NCBI GenBank assembly: GCA_001598975.1 | Contig: BBXU01001614.1 | Span: forward strand, 1 to 30,047 | Reading direction: 5' to 3' | Length of the DNA: 30,047 bases | Source: Parachlorella kessleri | Lineage: Eukaryota > Chlorophyta > Trebouxiophyceae > Chlorellales > Chlorellaceae | Notes under the pieces: model-generated | Seen by the model: only the letters and a program-made list of their open reading frames with translations | Told to the model about the DNA's origin: nothing | Database searches by the model: none | Translations under genes and position numbers: made by a program | Part shown: positions 14,296 to 23,719 of the stretch, in pieces | How the letters are laid out: every line of letters starts with the position of its first letter | Numbering within the stretch: position 1 is the stretch's first letter

Positions 14296-14990
14296 TACCT
14301 CCAGGACCTCCAGCAACTGCCTTGGATGGAGCGTGGTTCATTCACAATGCCGATGTCCAACTCGCCGTTTCCAAGCCGTCTGTGTTCCCAAAGCTGCGCC
14401 CCTAGTGTGTGCGGCATCCAGTGCGAAAAGGAGAAAGGGTGGCAGGGCTGGAGCTTCAAAACTCTGAGTGGCTGCAAATGCGAGTCAAGTCTGAAGCGCA
14501 GTCAGCAGCGACAGCCGGGCAGCTGCCGCGGCTTGAGCGGCTGGCGTTCCTGCGGGTTTTAGTTGGTTGTGCAGCCGGACCTCTGGTGCAGCTGCACCTG
14601 GCAGTACTTCCCCCTTGGCTGAGCTCAGTTGGGTGAGCAGGAAGGCAGGGCAGCTTTGTGGAATGCCAAGCCAGCCTCAACCTCCACTACCTTAAATTGC
14701 AGTGCACTGCCGTGGCCTTGGGCATTTGTCAGCCAGATTTGGCGGCGTGCCAGGCTTCAGAAGGCGCGCTCTTTGAGGGCAGCCTGCACCTGGACCAGCC
14801 TCGCAGCAGCTACAGCAGTGGCACGGCTAGGACTGCAATACCGTCAACGACACAGCGTTCAGAATGCGGTGGCCCTGGAGCTGCTCAGCAGCCTGCTGCC
14901 CTCTATTAGCTGCCTGGAACTGACGGGCTCATGGGCAAAACAGGCAGCAGCACTGGCTTGGGGCATGGAAGGGGAAGGAACACCCCCCTG
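14296..14990 (+). pseudogene. Decayed F-box-like/leucine-rich family copy (exon 3 remnant)
   Basis: This stretch aligns by eye with the large third exon of the three intact copies downstream. It opens with the same CTCCAGGACCTCCAGCA start, keeps a WLQMRVKSEAQ-like segment matching the family's WLEL-VK-E segment, then GQLPRLERLAFL, QPDLWCSC-like and EGRAALWNA-like pieces, and near the end the LLSSLLPSISCLELTGSWAK motif. The matching pieces fall in different frames and include stops, so several frameshifts have occurred. Exons 1, 2 and 4 are not recognisable nearby. It lies upstream of and in the same orientation as the intact copies, and is best read as an older, dead member of the array. Confidence 0.8.
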
Positions 14991-16020
14991 CTTGAAATGA
15001 CGTTTCCCTCCACCAGGGGCGGCTGTCTGGGCTCTCCTGCTAACTTCAAGCTGGGCCAGCAGTCGCGAAAGCACTAAGGAGGTGAATTTGCCACAGGTGT
15101 CTTTTAGGGGCATAGCTGGATTTGGAAGAGGGGGAGGCATAGGCTTTTCAATAGGAAATGCGAGTGACAGGAAGGAGTCAGACAGCAGTCAGACAGCAGG
15201 GTGGCGTGTGCCAGCTGCGTCAATGAGCGTTTGGCATAGGCTTTGGTTAGTTGACCTCGGAAATATGTAGAGCGAAGGAGTGCCGAACCTGGGTGCAAGT
15301 CGCCGTACAAGTGCCTCATCATAGTGGCATCTGGGCTGGGTGTATGTTATTGTGAACTCTGTGCAGAGTTCAGTGGTGTCCACCTGTGCCGGCTCCGCTT
15401 TTTTCTCTTCCACTCAGTTCCACGCACTTCAACTGCTACTGCCAACTGCGCTGCTTGCTTGAGGTTGCTAAGCAGTCTGCCTGTCACCTAGTAACCAGAA
15501 GGAGCCCCGTTCAGTGTTGAGAATACCAATGCCCTCCAAGATCCGCATTAGTTTTTATACCGCTTATCCTTAGTAGACGTTTAGACCTACAGTTGAAGTC
15601 CCAGGGAGGGAGCTAGTGGCTCTGGCAAGCCCTCAGAAGAATAGCAGGGACATGGGGAGCTGGCAACTCCTGTCACTCAAGCTTCCACTCCACCACCCAT
15701 TTGTACCTGGCAACTTTATGATGATCCCATCGTCGGTTTGACTTTTCAGACCTCATCTGCGCAGTAAGCCTCACAGGCTGACAACTTTAGTGATCTTCCA
15801 TGGGGCCCACTGTACCTCCATATGTACCGCAATTGCTGAGTTGCACAAACTTGGGGCATGCCGTCAGGGCCTGGTGCTAGCCTAATTATGTTTATCATTT
15901 CGAACTTCTGTGGCTTCATTGCTCAGTGAGCAACTCAAACTCCTCCTGCCGCCTGCTGAATGAGCACTGCACAACTTCTCACCCTCCGTTCTTGGTAACA
16001 GAGCAGCTGCCTCGGCCACC
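14991..16020. promoter_or_regulatory. Upstream region of F-box-like copy 1
   Basis: No supported gene. From about 15590 to 16020 the sequence resembles the regions upstream of the other two intact copies (about 19190-19707 and 23690-23975). Shared elements include GTGGCTCTGGCAAGCCCT-like text, a CCATGG...TGTACCTCC block around 15790-15830 and CAGCTGCCTCGGCC just before the ATG. It was therefore copied with the genes and probably contains their promoter and 5' UTR. No individual transcription-factor site is claimed. Confidence 0.4.
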
Positions 16021-18261
16021 ATGTTGGCCACGGCAGAAACAGGCTCTACGGCAGCTAGGGTGGGGTCAGGGTCTGACCCTTGGACTGAGGACTTAGTGCG
16101 CGCTGTCTACACCCTTGGCTTGGACAGTGGGGCGTTGGCATTAGATGACAGGCAAGAACGAGGTGTTGTGACTCCATAGTACAGTACCTTTGAAGCCTTC
16201 ACCTCCCTTCAGCTTGCACGTCACTCCTTGCACCGCAGGCTGCGGGGCCTGGCCGTGTGCCGCTCTTGGCTCAAGGCGCTGTCCCACCTGCCTATACGCA
16301 CCATGCGCCTGTCTCAAGATGTTGATTTTTTATGTCTTTGGGTCATACAATCCCAGCCGTCTATTGTGAAGCTCCACCTGTCCTTACCCCAGGAACTGGC
16401 TGTGCAAGTTCTGGGCTCAGTGCAGCGCAAGGTGAGCTTCATGTCAGTAGCTTCAATGGAGCATGCTGAATCAGCTACTTCTGCCTTTTTGTTGTCATGC
16501 TTACATGAAGGTCAGCCCGCATTGTTACCGCCAGCGGGTGTTCAGTGACTGACTGACATGTAACAGACATGCATCTGGTGTTTGGTCATAATTGAGGTCA
16601 GGCTGACTGCCGGGTGCCCGTAACCTGCAGCGCACACTATAGCGGGGGTGTTGCACGCCGGTTTCTGTTCCTCTGAAAGCAAGCCGGCTGGCAACAAGGC
16701 AACCAGCTGGCTGGGTGTATTTGCAGGGCCTCCAGCAGCTGTACTGGGAGAGACCACCGGTACCGCTCCCTGAGGACGTCCATGCCCAGCGAGAGATCCA
16801 GGTGCCAGAGATCCACGTGCCGTCCATGTTCCCTAACCTGCGCCGACTGCGCTTGTGGAAGCCAGTGGGTTCATCAGACTGGGTGGCAGGGCTGGGAGCC
16901 CTGAAGAACCTAGTGTGGCTTGAGCTTAACGTCAAGCCGGAGGAACAGGCAGCAGCAGCAGCCATCCAGCTGCCATTGCTTGCACGGCTGACGCGCCTTG
17001 TTCTAACTGTGCACGCGAGCGCTGTGGCGCACCTGCACCTGGCGAAGCTTCCTGCTCTTTCTGAGCTGACATTGCGTTCTGCATGGGTAAGCATGCTTGA
17101 GGAGGAAGGCCGGGCAGCCTTGCTGACAGATGAGCCAGTCCATCACCTGCACCACTTGGACTGTGGCGGCCTTGGGCGCTTGTCAGCTGACTTCGCAGCG
17201 CTCCCAGGCCTTAGGAGCATGGTTCTTGGCGGCAGGATGGGGTGGGACCAGCCTCGCAGCATTGCAGCAGCTACAGCGCTGACGTGGCTTGGACTGCAAT
17301 ATGGGGACGAAGGTGACCCAGAGCCGGTGGCCTTGGAGGTGCTTAGCAGCCTACCGCCCTCTGTTAGGTGCTTGGAGCTGACAGGCCCATGGACAGCCCA
17401 GGCTGCAGCGCTGGTGGGGGACATGCAGGGCCTGGCAGGGCTTGCACTCCGCTCTTGGGCTGGGGAGGGGCCCCCTTTACCCCCTCAGGGTGCGCCGCTC
17501 TGGGCCGGGCTTCGAGCTTTCAGCTGGATCCTGGACTCGGATGAATTCGGCGGCGATGGGCCTAGCCTCCCTCAGGTGTGCCTTTTCCTGGCGCAGGTTG
17601 TATGGAAGCGCCTGTTTGCCCTGTGGCAGTCCCTACCCCGGCTGTTGAAGTGTGGTTGATTTGGCACCATGTTTGGCCCATACTGGGTGTTTGTGGGCCG
17701 CCTCGCTTGTCTCTTGCCCGTGGCCATGCGCAGGCCTCTGCCTGCCTGGAGTAATGCGAGCAGGGGCTGTGCACACTAGGCTTTGCTGCACCCATGGTAG
17801 GCCACGCTGCATAGCCCCTCTTTTTTGATGGTGGCAGGCAGTGCAAACAGAGAAGAGTTAGGGGTGAACTGTGCCAACTAAGGCTGGGTGCAGTCCGTAC
17901 GGCCACCGGCGCTGCCGTGTATGTTGTATCCCTACAGGCCCTGGAGCAGGCCTCCAAGCTTAAAACATTGCAAGCTCTCGTGAACTCCGTAACTGTTTAC
18001 GAGCTGGACCTCATCACGTCCCTGCCGGCGCTGGAGAACCTCATACTTGCCACGCCGACTCCCGAAGGCGGTGTCACTGGATCCAGTGACACCTGTGGTG
18101 CCGCTGTCCGGCGAATCGCACAGCGGGCCATGCCAGAGGTGCAGGTTTTGGATGAACAGTGCTGGCAGTCCCTGGGAGAACAGTGCCTGCAGTGCCTGGG
18201 AGAAGAGGGCTGGCATTCCCGAGACAGCCGGGCGTTCTTCGAGTGGGCGTTGGAGGAGTGA
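16021..18261 (+). CDS. F-box-like/leucine-rich protein, array copy 1
   Basis: Four exons: 16021-16151, 16239-16431, 16727-17575, 17938-18261; 498 aa. Residues ~21-56 resemble an F-box: WTEDLVRAVYTLGL, then LRGLAVCRSWLKAL, with the conserved VCRSW at 50-54. F-box proteins usually present substrates to an SCF ubiquitin ligase through Skp1; that role is inference here. Exon 3 (residues 109-391) is a leucine-rich array with FPNLRRLRLW, LARLTRLVLTV, LAKLPALSELTL, HLHHLDCGGLGRLSADF and LPPSVRCLELTG. Exon 4 ends with YELDLITSLPALENLIL and an FFEWALEE tail. Intron 1 has a GC donor (GACAG/GCAAGA). Compared with its paralogues, exon 4 carries two insertions: one containing a 24-bp perfect palindrome (18070-18093) and one 24-bp tandem repeat (18154-18201). 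The ATG sits at the same alignment position as in the other copies. Confidence 0.85.
17830..17894 (+). repeat. Dispersed short repeat in intron 3 of F-box-like copy 1
   Basis: GGTGGCAGGCAGTGCAAACA, then GGGGTGAACTGTGCCAACTA, then GGCTGGGTGCAGT, matching the block order of the family seen elsewhere in the window. Confidence 0.6.
18070..18093. repeat. 24-bp perfect palindrome in coding exon
   Basis: A perfect inverted repeat centred on GGATCC inside exon 4 of F-box-like copy 1. The paralogues at 21.7 and 26.2 kb lack this insertion, so it arose after duplication or was lost from them. It keeps the reading frame open. Confidence 0.9.
18154..18201 (+). repeat. In-frame tandem repeat, 2 x 24 bp
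   Basis: Two imperfect 24-bp units adding eight residues each (EQCWQSLG, EQCLQCLG) near the C-terminus of F-box-like copy 1. The other copies have a single equivalent segment or none. Confidence 0.8.
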
Positions 18262-18763
18262 GACATAAGGAGCCCTGTCAGTGCCGCTCGCCGCTCATTC
18301 TCTGCTCGCACTACCTGCCGCCCTTGCTAAGGAGAAGCCCCCTGTTCCCAGGTTATTTGTATTAGTGTCCTTTCTATGTGATGGTGTGGCAGGGACTGAT
18401 GCCATAGAGTGGTGGGGGGCGACCCGGGGCTGAGACAGATTTGCGTGCCGGGCGTGCTGGGTGCTAGGATGGAACCTCGGAAGTCCATGCCCCTCAAGTG
18501 CGGGGAAGGCTGCAGCGTTCTTACAAACTGCTACTTGTCTAGGTGACCTTCCAGCTGAGGGACCAAATGTCTGACACCAATATTTCCTGAGTTTGGAATG
18601 CGTGCCTACAGTACACCTTTGCAGAATGGGTCCGGCTTCCCAGAGACAGGCAGAGGAGGACATAACACAAGGCGCACAACCCACCCCACATGTGCCCGAG
18701 GCTCCCACGCCAGCTGTCCAGGCAGCACACAAGCAGCGGCCACCGACGCCAGCAGGGTAGCCA
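18262..18763. other. 3' flank between F-box-like copy 1 and decayed ZNF598 tail
   Basis: Holds a minus-strand copy of the dispersed repeat at about 18270-18325. TGTAA on the minus strand at 18521-18525 is equivalent to the signals behind the other ZNF598 tails (22188, 26608). The stretch 18600-18760 resembles 22200-22330 and 26620-26790, showing that the 3' UTR of the ZNF598-like gene was copied too. Confidence 0.5.
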
Positions 18764-18921
18764 CTAGCTGCCCAAGGCGTCCAGCAGTGCTCGCTCCTGC
18801 TGTGCCAGCTTGCCGGCGTCCTTCCCTCCCCAGGGTTCCTGCGCCAGGGGCGCTGCCGCTGCCGGCTGCCCAGCAACGAGCGGGCCTCCCCGGGTCCAGG
18901 CATTGTGCGGGTGCACTTTCC
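18764..18921 (-). pseudogene. Decayed copy of the last exon of the ZNF598-like gene
   Basis: Read on the minus strand it gives KVHPHNAWTRGG, then AGQPAAAAPLAQEPWGGK, then GKLAQQERALLDALGS and a stop. This is nearly the same as the functional last exon at 26797-26959. The acceptor that should precede it is lost (GCAG has become GCGG), and the penultimate exon is absent. It is therefore not expressed as part of a gene. It lies convergent to F-box-like copy 1, as the real exon lies to copy 3. Confidence 0.88.
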
Positions 18922-19244
18922 CGCACAGCAGCAGCAGATCACAGCTACAGACCGCGATTAGCAAACAACATAGACAGTGCTGCTACCCGTCATGCTACAA
19001 GGCAGTGCGGCTCCCAAAAGGGCACACCGGCTAGCCGCTCCCCAACACGCGTCCATGCTGCATGAGCGTCTGGGGAACTCCCAGCAAGCCAGCTGCCACG
19101 GCGCCAACCACCATTACTCAACTGTCACCATCACCCTCTATAGTGCTCCACAAGCGCTACTACCAACCTGCAGCTGCACAAACTTGTTCCAGTGAGGGAA
19201 CTACCGGCTCTGGCACACAGGCAAGCCCTGAGAGCTCTAGAGCC

Positions 19245-19265
19245 TGAGAGCTCTTTGAGCTCTCA
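19245..19265. repeat. Hairpin, 9-bp arms and 3-base loop
   Basis: TGAGAGCTC, TTT, GAGCTCTCA. It directly precedes the 52-bp palindrome, with one base between. Confidence 0.9.
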
Positions 19266-19266
19266 G

Positions 19267-19318
19267 CACATGGAGTTAATCAGCCTGTCAGATCTGACAG
19301 GCTGATTAACTCCATGTG
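19267..19318. repeat. 52-bp perfect palindrome
   Basis: Two 26-bp arms with no spacer, centred on GATC between 19292 and 19293; each arm runs from CACATGGAGTTAATC inward to GCCTGTCAGA. All 26 pairs match. Neither the upstream region of copy 1 nor that of copy 3 has this palindrome. Confidence 0.97.
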
Positions 19319-19518
19319 GCTAAACCTGCCCTGCAGGGCCATCCTCACCACCTCTTCCCTGGACCCCATTATGGCGGTTTAGGGAAAAACATATTCTCGT
19401 CATGTGCATTGAAGCGCCCAAGCTCATCAACCCGTGACGATCCATGGCACCGTGACCGCTGTACCTGCTGTGTACTGCACAGTTGCTTTCGGGCTGCAGA
19501 AAGGTTTAGGTCTTGCAA

Positions 19519-19536
19519 GGGCCATCATGATGGCCC
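19519..19536. repeat. 18-bp perfect palindrome
   Basis: GGGCCATCATGATGGCCC, in the promoter-side region of F-box-like copy 2, about 170 bases before the ATG. Confidence 0.9.
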
Positions 19537-19707
19537 TGCCCGGACTCTGGTCCAGCTGTGTTCCCCATTAAAAGCTCTGGACCCCTATTGCTCTCTCATA
19601 GTCATTTGTTGCCTGCTTAGTCAATTCAACACAACTTCCTGTACCCTCAGTTCGTCTGGAGGGCCCTCCTGGGGGCAACTGCGTCGGCCAACAGGTTGGC
19701 AATAGCA

Positions 19708-21821
19708 ATGGCAGCTGCAGACGTCTTCAAGCCAGCTAGGGTGAGGCCAAGAACTGAACCTTGGCCCGAGGACATAGTGCAGCACGTCTACACCCTCGGC
19801 TTGGACAAGGGGGCCTTGGAACTGAAGGACAGGTAAGAGAGTGAGGTATTGTGAATACAAACGACCTACAGTGCGATACCCTGTAGAGTTTGCGGGCTTG
19901 AAGCCTTCCCCTCCCTTCAGCTTGCATGTCAATCCTTGAGCTGCAGGCTGCGGGGCTTGACAGTGTGCCGCTCGTGGCTTGAGGCGCTGTTCGACCTGCC
20001 TATACGTACTGTCTACCTGTCTCAACTTGATGTCGCTGTTTGTCATTGGATTATTAAATTCCAGCCATCTATCGTCGAGCTTCACCTGTGCCAGGGGTTA
20101 TCCCTGGTGATGGCTGTGCAAATTCTGCACTCAGTGCAGCGCGAGGTGAGCCCAATGTCTTTAGTGGCCAACGTTCAGTAAGAAATGACGGCGGCAAGGC
20201 AAGCTGACCTATTCCATCAACATGACAGACCCTGAGCAGGAGTGGCTGGATGTCAGGCTTACATAAACATATTATACGTTACGTCCAGTCCAGTCCAGTC
20301 CAGCCCAGCTCTACTCCCTGTTCGCACTACCTGCCACCCATACTAATATTATATCCATACAGTGCATCTTTGCCAGTGCCTGAGGTCCGGCTGACTGCCG
20401 GATTGTACTGCGTTTGCATTAACCTAGGGCGTCCTGGTGTGCAGTACTCCCAGTCAAATGGGACTTCTGAACACCAGTGGCCAATGTTCCAAGCGAAGCC
20501 GGCTGGCATAATGGCTAGGGGCTGGCTGGGTGTGCCTGCCTGCAGGACCTCCAACTGCTCGAATGGAATGAACCAAATGGCGGATTCATCCAGGGTGCGC
20601 TCCCTGTGCCGTCCATCTTCCCAAACCTGCGCAACTTGTGTGTGGAGGACCCGGTGGGGTCAGACTGGGTGGCAGGGCTGGGAGCTTTGGAGGACCTACA
20701 GTGGCTGGAGCTCAGCGTCAAGTCTCAGGAAGAGCCAGCAGGATCAGCCATTCAGCTGCCATTGCTCCCGCGGCTGACGTGCCTTGTTCTGGACGTGCAG
20801 CCTGGAGCTGTGGTGCAGCTGCACCTGGGCAAACTTCCTGCCCTTTCTGAGCTGGTAGTCGATGGGGGGGAAGGCGGGGCAGCCCTGCTGACAGATGAGC
20901 CAGTCCGTCACCTGCACCACTTGGACTGTGGTGGCCTTGGGCGCTTGTCAGCTGACTTCGTCACACTGCCAGGCCTTGAGAGCGTCGTCCTTGGCGGCAG
21001 GATGGAGCTGGAGCAGCCTGGCAGCATTGCAGCAGCCACAGCACTGACGTGGCTGGGACTGCGGTACAATTGCCATGGGAATGACCCAGACCCGGTGGCC
21101 TTGGAGCTGCTTGGCAGCCTGCCGCCCTCCGTGAGCTGCTTGGAGCTGAAAGGGTCATGGACAGCCCAGGCTGCGGCGCTTGTTGGGGGCATGCGGGGCC
21201 TGGCAGGGCTGGCCCTCAGCTGTTGGGGTCAGGGTGAGCCCATCGTACCCCCCTTGGATGCGCGCCTCTGGGCTGGGATCCAGGCTTTCAGCTGGGTTAC
21301 GGACGAATCAAATGGTGGCGGCGGCGAGCCAAGCCTCCCTCAGGTGTGCTGCCTTGCCAGGGCGCAGGGTTGCACTACATCATGTGCCTACCTTTTAGCA
21401 CTGCCTTCGCTGGGGCTGTTGAAGCGTGTGTGGCTTTGGTCTGTGTGTGGCCTATGATGGCTGTATCTGTCTAAAAAAACAACTGGTTAATTTGAAGCCC
21501 AATATGTAAAGATAGCTATTCTCTGGTGAGGCAACGGCTTTGTGGCGTTTGTGCTCTCTCCTGCAGGCCCTGGCTCGGGCCTCCCAGCTGGGAGCACTGC
21601 AGGTCATCAAGAACTCTGCTGTCAGTGTTTACGAGCTGGACCTTATCACATCCCTGCCGGCGCTGGAGGATCTTATCCTTGCCACGCGGGCCAACAATGA
21701 CACGTGTGGCGCTGCCAATAGGCGAATCGCGCAGCGGGCCATGCCCTATGTGCATGTTGTGGGAGATTGCTGCTGGCAATACCCTTACAGTCTGAGGTTC
21801 TTCAAGTGGGCGTTCGAGTGA
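19708..21821 (+). CDS. F-box-like/leucine-rich protein, array copy 2
   Basis: Four exons: 19708-19832, 19947-20145, 20546-21343, 21567-21821; 458 aa. F-box-like segment at residues ~20-54: WPEDIVQHVYTLGL, then LRGLTVCRSWLEAL. Exon 3 (109-374) is leucine-rich: VPSIFPNLRNLCVED, LPRLTCLVLDVQPGAVVQLH, LGKLPALSELVV, HLHHLDCGGLGRLSADF and LPPSVSCLELKGSW. Exon 4 has VYELDLITSLPALEDLIL, RRIAQRAMPYVHVV and the end FFKWAFE. Here intron 1 has a standard GT donor (GACAG/GTAAGA), unlike the other two copies. It shares more text with copy 3 than with copy 1, notably VQPGAVVQLHL, WPEDIVQH and the two extra residues in exon 2. The reading frame is intact in all exons, so the gene is probably functional. Its role as an SCF substrate receptor is inferred only from the F-box-like segment. 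Confidence 0.86.
20285..20340 (-). repeat. Dispersed short repeat in intron 2 of F-box-like copy 2
   Basis: On the minus strand: GGGTGGCAGGTAGTGCGAAC, then AGGGAGTAGAGCTGG, ending in a short GTCCA pentamer run (about 20283-20302 on the plus strand). Confidence 0.55.
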
Positions 21822-22358
21822 GGTGCAGTGAGGTCCTGCTTCTAGGCTCTGTTCAGCATCAGGATGGGTGGCAGTGCGAACAGGGGGTGAGAGGTGAACT
21901 GTACTGACGGGGCTGGATGCAGATAGCGCCTGAGTCTCGCTTGAGTATCATTGTGAGTCGGAGGTGCCAGGAACTGGGTGTCAGGGAGTCGTGGGAGCAA
22001 CCTGGGGTTTGCAGAGCTGCGTGTAGGGGCGCGCTGGGGCTTGGTTCAGTATCTCTCAAGGTGCAAATCTCGAGGGTGTGGTGAAGGCTACAGCACCTTC
22101 TCTGGTTTTCTCATGTGTCTAGCGGGCTGCTCTCTGCTGAGTCTCCGAATGTCTGGCACCAATACGTCCGGTTTTCACACTGCAAGTTTACACATTTGAG
22201 CTCTGAAGGTGGGTGTGGCCTGGCTGCTCAGACACAGGCAGAGGAGGGGCGTGACTAGAGGCGCACGACCCACCCCACAAGCTCCCTCCTCCGAGGGGTT
22301 TTAGGCCACCTGTTCAGAAATGCACACCCAGCGGCCACACAAGCAGGGTAGCCACTCG
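21822..22358. other. 3' flank between F-box-like copy 2 and second ZNF598 tail copy
   Basis: Contains a plus-strand copy of the dispersed repeat (21865-21950). TGTAA on the minus strand at 22188-22192 is the equivalent of the ZNF598-like gene's own signal. The rest resembles the 3' UTR region of that gene. No gene was seen. Confidence 0.5.
21865..21950 (+). repeat. Dispersed short repeat downstream of F-box-like copy 2
   Basis: GGTGGCAGTGCGAACAGGG, then GAGAGGTGAACTGTACTGAC, then GGGGCTGGATGCAG, then CCTGAGTCTCGCTTGAGT. This is one of the fullest copies in the window. Confidence 0.65.
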
Positions 22359-22521
22359 CTAGCTCTTTCTGCCCCAGGCGTCCAGCAGCGCCGGCTCCTG
22401 CTGTGTCAGCTTCCCGGCGCCCTTCCCTCCCCAGGGGCCCTGCGCCAGGGGCGCTGCCGCTGCCGGCTGCCCAGCCGCTGGCGGCCCTACCCGCGTCCAG
22501 GCATCCTGCGGGTGCACTTCT
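22359..22521 (-). pseudogene. Copy of the ZNF598-like last exon, open but orphaned
   Basis: It has exactly the length of the functional last exon (163 bases) and stays open: EVHPQDAWTRVGPPAAGQPA, then APLAQGPWGGKGAGKLTQQE, then ALLDAWGRKS and a stop. An AG acceptor is still present. It has no working upstream gene: the neighbouring penultimate-exon copy is frameshifted and lacks its donor, and the exons before that are absent. It is therefore a duplicated fragment, younger or better preserved than the one at 18.8 kb. Confidence 0.88.
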
Positions 22522-22796
22522 CTGCACAACAGCAGTGGGTCACAGCTGCACCATGTTGTGCACTGCCCGCCGGCCGTCGTCCCAAACCATCTAGATAATG
22601 CGCAGCCCTTCATCCTGAAAGAAACTGCAGCTCCCCAGGGCACACCGGCTCCCCTGCACCAGTCGTGCTGCCTCAGCGACTGGGGAACTCCCAGCTAGCC
22701 AGCTGCCAACCTTCACCACCACTGCTAGACAAGTACTGCACATGCAGAAAAGCATAAGTTCCTCCCCCAGGAGCCTTCGCTCTCTTGGGAGAGAAC

Positions 22797-22905
22797 TACT
22801 GGATCAGAACTCAGGCAAGACTCAGGCACATTCTGCAACCATTTTGCAACCAAACGTGTCAGTCCAGCTCACTTCTCACTTCCCAATCGCACTACCTGCC
22901 ACCCT
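22797..22905 (-). repeat. Dispersed short repeat inside copied ZNF598 intron
   Basis: On the minus strand: GGGTGGCAGGTAGTGCGAT, then AGTGAGCTGGACTGACA, then GTTGCAGAATGTGCCTGAGT, then GAGTTCTGATCC. The functional gene's last intron (26960-27179) lacks it, so it was probably inserted after the duplication. Confidence 0.65.
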
Positions 22906-22992
22906 TACTGCTAGGTGCCTCCAACCACATCATTACTGTTTGCCTCCCAACTATCTCTTCGCAAGTTCTGCCACCTTAACTAAATTTCCAAT

Positions 22993-23349
22993 CTACTCTC
23001 CTGCTCCAGCCGCTGCTTGGTGGCCGGGTCGCCGCCCGTGATCCGCAGCCGCTTAAATTTGGGCTGCTTCTTCTGCTTGCCCTTCTTCCTGCTGCGGCTC
23101 TTGCTGCCCGCCGCTGCCGCCTTCTCTTCCCCAACTGTCCCCGTCCTCTTGTTCCCTACTTGGCTGCGTTACATCCCCTGGCAGAGCACCTCCCAGAGCT
23201 GGGTATGCCTCGTTGCCGTCTATCAGGGCTGGGTAGTTGTCCAACGGGCTGGCAGGCCGTGCTGTTGCTGGTGGCGGAGGGCAGTATCCTTGCTGCCGCT
23301 GCAGCACTGAAACTCACCAGCTGCTGAGGCGGCCACTGGGAGAATGCGT
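22993..23349 (-). pseudogene. Decayed copy of the penultimate exon of the ZNF598-like gene
   Basis: It matches 27180-27576: it starts DAFSQWPPQQLVSFSAAAAA, later (in another frame) reads ASPLDNYPAL and QPSREQEDG, and ends near RLRITGGDPATKQRLEQES. A frameshift separates the two halves, and a stop falls within the first frame. It is 357 bases instead of 397. The donor following it has changed from GT to AT. It is a dead fragment carried along in the F-box-like array. Confidence 0.88.
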
Positions 23350-23661
23350 CTGCAACAAGAAGCAAGCTTGTGTAATGTGGTGAAAAGGGCAGGGATGGAA
23401 GACCTCTGGGTGTAGATTGGGTTGACGTGATACCCGTAGTCTCGTGAAGTCTTCCTGTCAAAATCCTTAAAGAGCCTGCCCAACCTCCCTCCTCCGATAC
23501 AGTCGCCCCATCCTAGAGAGTACTGTGTAAGAGTGAGGTGCCAGCAGCACATCACACCGCCCCAGCTTCGAGCGAATGAGTTATCTGCTCCCAAAGCGGG
23601 CTATTTATAAAAGCAATCTTCACGAGGTAATCTCATCCTGTGTAACGAAGCTCATTATCCT

Positions 23662-23675
23662 AGTGATGCATCACT
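23662..23675. repeat. 14-bp perfect palindrome
   Basis: AGTGATGCATCACT, immediately before the longer inverted repeat at 23676-23719. Confidence 0.9.
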
Positions 23676-23719
23676 GTGCCATGGATCATCCATCCAATCA
23701 ATCTAATGATCCATGGCAC
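23676..23719. repeat. Inverted repeat, 14-bp perfect arms
   Basis: GTGCCATGGATCAT at 23676-23689 and its exact complement at 23706-23719, with a 16-base loop. The right arm corresponds to the ATCCATGGCAC block that also lies upstream of copy 2 (about 19440). Confidence 0.9.

Larger units (their letters stand above)
18922..19707. promoter_or_regulatory. Upstream region of F-box-like copy 2, with palindromes
   Basis: From 18922 to about 19190 the sequence matches the last intron of the ZNF598-like gene (26960-27180) and stops close to where the penultimate exon should begin. From there to 19707 it matches the regions upstream of the other F-box-like copies. It contains a 21-base hairpin (19245-19265), the 52-bp palindrome (19267-19318) and an 18-bp palindrome (19519-19536). 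The last ~50 bases before the ATG match the same place in copy 3 and presumably hold the 5' UTR. Confidence 0.5.

Noticed and set aside
15104..15413. Minus-strand open frames between the dead copy and F-box-like copy 1
   Set aside because: They show no similarity to the ZNF598 tail or any known family when read by eye.
16525..17094. Minus-strand open frame of 189 codons opposite F-box-like copy 1
   Set aside because: Shadow of the leucine-rich coding exon, repeated at the equivalent place in the other copies (for example 24761-25177).
20283..20302. Short GTCCA pentamer run as a CRISPR-like or functional repeat
   Set aside because: A four- to five-unit microsatellite at the edge of a dispersed repeat copy; no spacers and a eukaryotic context.
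22359..23349. A second ZNF598-like gene
   Set aside because: Only the last two exons are present, one of them frameshifted and without a donor; all earlier exons are missing.
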